A stretch of 64,000 nt of DNA from G016756615 sp035556195 (GTDB lineage: Bacteria > Pseudomonadota > Alphaproteobacteria > Rhizobiales > Rhizobiaceae): positions 62,001 to 126,000 of the forward strand of contig DATMFK010000060.1 in assembly GCA_035556195.1 (NCBI GenBank). The letters are read 5' to 3'. Below are positions 59,662 through 64,000 of this stretch, in pieces (positions within the stretch are counted from its first letter, which is position 1; every line of letters starts with the position of its first letter). Below the pieces are notes generated by a model. It searched no databases. It was not told where the DNA came from and saw only the letters and a program-made list of their open reading frames with translations. Made by a program: the position numbers and the translations under genes.

Positions 59662-62600
59662 TCACGAACACCCGCTCGTTGCGCCGCAAGTGTCGCACTT
59701 TTCGCAGGTGCCGTTGCGCACCATCGTGAAGTTCTGGCACTCCGAGCACATGTTGCCGGTGTAACCCTGCATGATCGCCCGGCTGCGCCGCTCGGCGGCC
59801 AGCGCCTTGGCCTCCGAAGCCTCCTTGCCGGCGGTATCGGTAAAGAGAGCGTCGGCTGCAGTTGCGTCCTCGGCTTCCACGCCGACGTCCTTCGCCAGTT
59901 CCTTCGCGCGCTCCTCATAATCGCGCTTGAAGGCGGTAGCTTCCTCCTGCAGCCCGGCATAGGCGGGCTTCAACGCCGTCACCGTCGCGCCGGACGAGAT
60001 CGCGCGGACGTTGGAGCCGGAATAGGCCGTCGTCGCCGCGCGGACGGGTGTGGTAGCGGGGGAGGGATTCGCCCCCCCGACCATACCCTTCGGATCCGAT
60101 CCCTCGAGATCGCCGCCGCTCACGACCTTGAGCGGCGAGGCGCCGCGGGTCAGGCCCTTCGAGAAGGGAATCGCGCGGCCTTCGTTGATGCCGCGGCCAA
60201 GCGCGGTGTTGGAGAAATCCGACGTATCGACATGGGCGAGGTCGTGGCGTCCGAGATAGGAGATTGCGAGCTCGCGGAACACATAGTCGAGGATCGACGT
60301 CGCGTTCTTGATGGCGTCGTTGCCCTGCACCATGCCCGCAGGCTCGAACTTGGTGAAGGTGAAGGCTTCCACATATTCTTCCAGCGGCACGCCATATTGC
60401 AGGCCAAGCGAGATCGCGATGGCGAAATTGTTCATCATGGCGCGGAAGGCTGCGCCTTCCTTGTGCATGTCGATGAAGATCTCGCCGAGGCGGCCGTCGT
60501 CGAACTCGCCGGTGCGCAGATAGACCTTGTGGCCGCCGACAACGGCCTTCTGTGTATAGCCTTTGCGGCGGTTCGGCAGCTTCTCGCGGGCGCGCACCAC
60601 CTTCTCGACGATGCGCTCGACGATCTTCTCCGTCACCGTCACGGCCTTGGCGGCGGTCGGGGCCGACACCAGCTCCTCGATCAGATCATCCTCATCGTCC
60701 TCGTCGGCGATCAGCGATGCATTGAGCGGCTGGCTGAGCTTGGAGCCGTCGCGATAGAGGGCGTTCGCCTTGAGCGCCAGCTTCCAGGACAGCATGTAGG
60801 CTTCCTTGCAATCCTCGACCGTCGCCTCGTTGGGCATGTTGATGGTCTTGGAGATGGCGCCCGAGATGAAGGGCTGAGCGGCGGCCATCATGCGGATATG
60901 CGATTCGACCGAGAGGTAGCGCTTGCCGATCTTGCCGCAGGGATTGGCGCAGTCGAACACAGGCAGGTGCTCGGCCTTCAGGAAAGGCGCGCCTTCCAAC
61001 GTCATCGCTCCGCAAACATGGATATTCGCCGCCTCGATGTCCTTCTTGCTGAAGCCGAGAGCCGGCAGCATCTCGAAAGAGAAGTCGTTGAGCTGCTCGT
61101 CAGTGAAGCCGAGGACGTCCTTCGCGAAATCTTCGCCAAGCGTCCACTTGTTGAAGACGAACTTGATGTCGAAGGCCTGCTTCAACGCCGCGTTCAGAGC
61201 TTCGATCTTCTCGTCGGTGAAGCCCTTCGCCTTGAGCGATCCGGGATTGATGCCGGGCGCCTGGTTGAGATTGCCATGGCCGACGGCGTAGGCCTCGATC
61301 TCGGCGATCTGGCTTTCCGAATAGCCGAGCGTGCGCAGCGCCTCCGGCACGGCCCGGTTGATGATCTTGAAATAGCCGCCGCCGGCGAGCTTCTTGAACT
61401 TAACCAGCGCGAAGTCCGGTTCGATACCCGTCGTGTCGCAGTCCATGACGAGACCGATCGTGCCGGTCGGCGCGATCACCGTCGCCTGCGCGTTGCGGTA
61501 GCCGTGCTTCTCGCCGAGCTCGATGGCGCGGTCCCACGCGGCGCGAGCATGCGCGACGAGTTCGGGCTGCGGGCAGTCGGTCTCGACCAAAGCCACAGGG
61601 TTGACGGACAATGCCTCGTAGCCGTCCTTGGCGCCATAGGCGGCGCGGCGATGGTTACGCATGACGCGCAGCATGTGGCTGGCGTTGCGTTCATAGTCGG
61701 GGAAGGCACCGAGCTGGGACGCCATTTCCGCCGACGTCGCATAAGCGACGCCCGTCATGATCGCGGTCAGCGCGCCGCAGAGCGCGCGGCCTTCCCTGGA
61801 ATCGTAGGGGATTCCCGAAGTCATCAGCAGGCCGCCGATGTTGGCATAGCCGAGGCCAAGCGTGCGGTACTCGTAAGAGAGCTTCGCAATCTCTTTTGAC
61901 GGGAACTGAGCCATCATCACGGAGATCTCGAGCACGACGGTCCACAGCCGCACGGTATGCTCATAGCGTTCGATGTCGATCGAACCGTCGGCATTGCGAT
62001 AGGTGAGCAGGTTGATCGACGCCAGATTGCATGCCGTGTCGTCGAGGAACATGTATTCCGAGCACGGATTGGAGGCGCGGATCGGACCGGCGGCCGGCGA
62101 GGTATGCCAGTCGTTCATGGTCGTGTTGAAGTGCAGGCCGGGATCCGCCGACGCCCAGGCCGCATAGCCGATCTTTTCCCAGAGGTCGCGCGCCTTGACG
62201 GTCTTGTGCACCTTGCCGTCGATGCGGCGGATGAGGCTCCAATCCTGGTCCTTCTCGACCGCCCGCAGGAAATCGTCCTTCAGCGATACCGAGTTGTTGG
62301 AGTTCTGGCCGGAGACGGTGAGATAGGCCTCCGAATCCCAATCGGTGTCGTAGGTGCTGAATTCGATCTGGGTGTAGCCCTGTCTGGCGAACTGGATGAC
62401 GCGCTTGATGTAGTTCTCAGGAACTGCGTTCTTCTTCGCCGCCTTGATCTCACGCTTCAGCGCCGTGTTGATTGCCGGGTCGAAGCAGTCGTCAGCCTCC
62501 CCCTCGCAATTGACACAGGCTTTCATGATGGCCGCGAGGTGGCGGCGAACGATCTTGGAGCCGGTCACGAGCGAGGCGACCTTCTGCTCTTCCTTCACCT

Positions 62601-63489
62601 TCCAGTCGATATAGGCTTCGATGTCGGGGTGGTCGGCATCGACCACGACCATTTTGGCGGCGCGGCGCGTGGTCCCGCCCGACTTGATGGCGCCTGCGGC
62701 GCGGTCGCCGATCTTCAGGAAGCTCATCAGGCCCGACGAGCGGCCGCCGCCCGACAGCTTCTCGCCCTCGCCACGCAAATGGGAAAAGTTGGAGCCGGTG
62801 CCGGAGCCATATTTGAAGAGGCGCGCCTCACGCACCCACAGGTCCATGATGCCACCCTCGTTGACGAGGTCGTCGGCGACCGACTGGATGAAGCAGGCAT
62901 GCGGCTGCGGGTGCTCGTAGGCCGACTTGGATTTGGTGAGCTTGCCGGTAAACGGGTCGACGTAGAAATGGCCCTGGCCCGGACCGTCGATGCCATAGGC
63001 CCAGTGCAGGCCGGTATTGAACCATTGCGGCGAATTGGGCGCCACGCGCTGCGTGGCGAGCATGTAAGCGAGTTCGTCGCGGAAGGCGCGCGCGTCATCC
63101 TCGCTGTCGAAATAGCCGCCCTTCCAGCCCCAGTAGGTCCAGGTGCCGGCGAGGCGGTCGAAGACCTGGCGCGCATCCGTCTCGGAACCGTAGCGCTCGT
63201 TCTCCGGCAGCGCGGCAAGCGCGGCCTCGTCGGGCACGGAGCGCCACAGGAAGGAGGGCACGTCGTTTTCCTCGACCTTCTTCAGGCGGGCGGGAACCCC
63301 GGCCTTGCGGAAATACTTCTGGGCGAGGATGTCGGCGGCGACCTGAGAAAACTGCGCCGGCACGTCGATGTCGTCGAGGCGGAAGACGACCGAACCATCC
63401 GGATTCTTGATCTCGGAGAGCGCCTTGCGGAATTCGATGTCCGCGTAAGCGCTCTGTCCATCCTTGGTGAAACGCCGTTCGATGCGCAT
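59662..63489 (-). CDS. nrdJ: Vitamin B12-dependent ribonucleotide reductase (class II)
   Basis: 1275 residues from the ATG at 63487-63489; a 51-bp longer frame start is unlikely. It reduces ribonucleotides to deoxyribonucleotides with adenosylcobalamin, without oxygen. Class II blocks are GSGTGSNFSHLRGEGEKLSG, RASNPCSEYMFLDDTACNLA (active-site Cys), VIAPTGTIGLVMDCDTTGIE and YTGNMCSECQNFTMVRNGTC at the Cys-rich end, which has a zinc-ribbon-like CxxC pair and a C-terminal redox region. Two NrdR boxes about 240 bp upstream predict repression by NrdR and ATP/dATP. The long leader between them is structured. The protein is complete, with no sign of an intein. Confidence 0.96.
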   Translation of the reverse strand: MRIERRFTKDGQSAYADIEFRKALSEIKNPDGSVVFRLDDIDVPAQFSQVAADILAQKYFRKAGVPARLKKVEENDVPSFLWRSVPDEAALAALPENERYGSETDARQVFDRLAGTWTYWGWKGGYFDSEDDARAFRDELAYMLATQRVAPNSPQWFNTGLHWAYGIDGPGQGHFYVDPFTGKLTKSKSAYEHPQPHACFIQSVADDLVNEGGIMDLWVREARLFKYGSGTGSNFSHLRGEGEKLSGGGRSSGLMSFLKIGDRAAGAIKSGGTTRRAAKMVVVDADHPDIEAYIDWKVKEEQKVASLVTGSKIVRRHLAAIMKACVNCEGEADDCFDPAINTALKREIKAAKKNAVPENYIKRVIQFARQGYTQIEFSTYDTDWDSEAYLTVSGQNSNNSVSLKDDFLRAVEKDQDWSLIRRIDGKVHKTVKARDLWEKIGYAAWASADPGLHFNTTMNDWHTSPAAGPIRASNPCSEYMFLDDTACNLASINLLTYRNADGSIDIERYEHTVRLWTVVLEISVMMAQFPSKEIAKLSYEYRTLGLGYANIGGLLMTSGIPYDSREGRALCGALTAIMTGVAYATSAEMASQLGAFPDYERNASHMLRVMRNHRRAAYGAKDGYEALSVNPVALVETDCPQPELVAHARAAWDRAIELGEKHGYRNAQATVIAPTGTIGLVMDCDTTGIEPDFALVKFKKLAGGGYFKIINRAVPEALRTLGYSESQIAEIEAYAVGHGNLNQAPGINPGSLKAKGFTDEKIEALNAALKQAFDIKFVFNKWTLGEDFAKDVLGFTDEQLNDFSFEMLPALGFSKKDIEAANIHVCGAMTLEGAPFLKAEHLPVFDCANPCGKIGKRYLSVESHIRMMAAAQPFISGAISKTINMPNEATVEDCKEAYMLSWKLALKANALYRDGSKLSQPLNASLIADEDDEDDLIEELVSAPTAAKAVTVTEKIVERIVEKVVRAREKLPNRRKGYTQKAVVGGHKVYLRTGEFDDGRLGEIFIDMHKEGAAFRAMMNNFAIAISLGLQYGVPLEEYVEAFTFTKFEPAGMVQGNDAIKNATSILDYVFRELAISYLGRHDLAHVDTSDFSNTALGRGINEGRAIPFSKGLTRGASPLKVVSGGDLEGSDPKGMVGGANPSPATTPVRAATTAYSGSNVRAISSGATVTALKPAYAGLQEEATAFKRDYEERAKELAKDVGVEAEDATAADALFTDTAGKEASEAKALAAERRSRAIMQGYTGNMCSECQNFTMVRNGTCEKCDTCGATSGCS

Positions 63490-63553
63490 TCTCGTGGTTC
63501 CTTTGCCTCTATATATAGCGTCTTTTCCACAGACCTTCACGACTAATTGGAAA

Positions 63554-63681
63554 GGACGCGATCCGCCGCTGCCGGGTTGCCCTGGGGCTACCCGAATCCT
63601 CGTCCGCGATCATCCATCCAAGTGCCATCGGCTCTCCCTCGGGAGCGTATTGCCTGGCTCTTCGACAGACCCTTGCGGGTC
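63554..63681 (-). promoter_or_regulatory. Structured 5' leader of nrdJ with three hairpins
   Basis: In transcript order: GACCC-GCAA-GGGTC (63668-63681, GNRA loop); GCCA-GGC ... GCC-TGGC enclosing a CTCC/GGAG hairpin (63624-63658); and GGACG ... CGTCC enclosing CGGGT/ACCCG (63554-63605). It could be a regulatory leader. It does not match a riboswitch class that I can recognise. Confidence 0.5.
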
Positions 63682-63724
63682 AACTCAACTCTCTGATTTG
63701 CGATTCCCCGACATGGGGGAGACT

Positions 63725-63740
63725 TCACGATATCTAGTGC
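63725..63740. promoter_or_regulatory. NrdR box 1 of the nrdJ promoter
   Basis: TCACGATATCTAGTGC keeps the CAC ... GTG arms and AT-rich centre of the 16-bp NrdR consensus. Its centre lies exactly 31 bp from that of box 2, about three helical turns, as known for paired NrdR boxes. Confidence 0.75.
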
Positions 63741-63755
63741 CAAGCATGTCCGCAA

Positions 63756-63771
63756 ACACTAAATATAGTGT
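63756..63771. promoter_or_regulatory. NrdR box 2 of the nrdJ promoter
   Basis: ACACTAAATATAGTGT is nearly perfectly palindromic and matches the NrdR consensus closely. With box 1 it should let oligomeric NrdR repress nrdJ when dATP is high. Confidence 0.85.
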
Positions 63772-64000
63772 TAACAGGAGATTTATTCCAGCCCGGCAAT
63801 TCTCCCCTTCGTCCTTCGAAACCCATAAAAATACCCCGCCCGCCGAGCTTGGGTGCCGGCGGCTACGGTGATCGAAAACGCACCAAAATCTGGAAAAAAG
63901 ACCGGTCTACGAACTTTCCGGCCGCGCCCTCAACGCGAGCACATGCCCCATAAAAAGCGACTCGTCCGGAGGCGTCAAGCATTCGTTTTGTGACCAATCC

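Larger units (their letters stand above)
63490..64000. other. nrdJ leader, NrdR operator region and window edge
   Basis: 511 bp without a convincing gene. From left to right: the nrdJ ribosome site, three hairpins (63554-63605, 63624-63658, 63668-63681), the NrdR boxes (63725-63771) and about 230 bp of AT-richer DNA that may hold the promoter of a gene beyond the window. Confidence 0.6.

Noticed and set aside
59608..63546. Long rightward open frames of 763 and 529 residues opposite nrdJ
   Set aside because: Third-position GC bias makes the complement of a GC-rich gene open. Their translations have no recognisable domain, while nrdJ matches its family throughout.
63624..63690. Possible cobalamin riboswitch before nrdJ
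   Set aside because: The leader has a faint match to a B12 box (AGCCAGG) and a CCCGCAA segment, but the conserved core segments are not present at the right spacing. A covariance search would be decisive.

Overview
The window is GC-rich, densely packed bacterial DNA that looks like a chromosome of a Hyphomicrobiales (rhizobial-type) alphaproteobacterium. Evidence: an IalB-family protein, a FecR/CHASE2-cyclase pair, many Liv-type ABC transporters with ATGA start/stop overlaps, a 1275-residue B12-dependent ribonucleotide reductase (NrdJ) behind paired NrdR boxes, several small rhizobial-type proteins, and a palindrome at 57708-57737 that I recall as a common Rhizobiales intergenic repeat. The genus is not assigned. 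I see no tRNA, rRNA, CRISPR array, phage or insertion sequence.

Layout. 1-7 kb: edge of an SLC13-type permease, then a secreted PQQ sugar dehydrogenase with RTX repeats, a FecR-domain protein, a CHASE2 nucleotide cyclase and a GH25 lysozyme-like lipoprotein. 7-18 kb: cell envelope and signalling, with an IalB protein, a large autotransporter, two small exported proteins, and a translationally coupled unit of a cysteine-free molybdopterin-fold protein, a histidine kinase and a response regulator. 18-41 kb: an aromatic-degradation region. Operon I (starts near 30274, runs left to 20943, nine genes) encodes two hydroxyquinol-type intradiol dioxygenases, maleylacetate reductase, a Liv-type ABC transporter and a TfdB-like FAD monooxygenase. 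Operon II (starts near 40686, runs left to 31342, ten genes) encodes an SDR, a second Liv-type transporter, a zinc alcohol dehydrogenase, an alpha/beta hydrolase and a two-component flavin monooxygenase. A LinE/PcpA-like dioxygenase and a serine esterase sit beside the first of two paralogous LysR regulators. A 15-bp T-N11-A motif occurs at the same offset before both lysR start codons and again before operon II, which suggests one cross-wired regulon. The implied route is phenol or resorcinol to hydroxyquinol to maleylacetate to 3-oxoadipate.

41-45 kb: a rightward five-gene unit (large exported protein, DUF6152-type protein, two similar four-helix membrane proteins, Tat-exported MBL-fold hydrolase), divergent from operon II and of unknown function. 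45-54 kb: a one-cysteine periplasmic MsrA, then a sugar-type locus with a ROK repressor, two SGNH esterases and a ribose-type ABC transporter; a perfect palindrome overlaps the likely transporter promoter. 54-64 kb: a BetT-type betaine/choline transporter, small proteins, a LuxR-type regulator with a palindrome upstream, and nrdJ with a long structured leader and two NrdR boxes.

Most promising for novelty are the three-site LysR regulon joining two duplicated aromatic operons, the uncharacterised exported/membrane unit at 41-45 kb, and the cysteine-free molybdopterin-fold/kinase/regulator unit with its repeated element.
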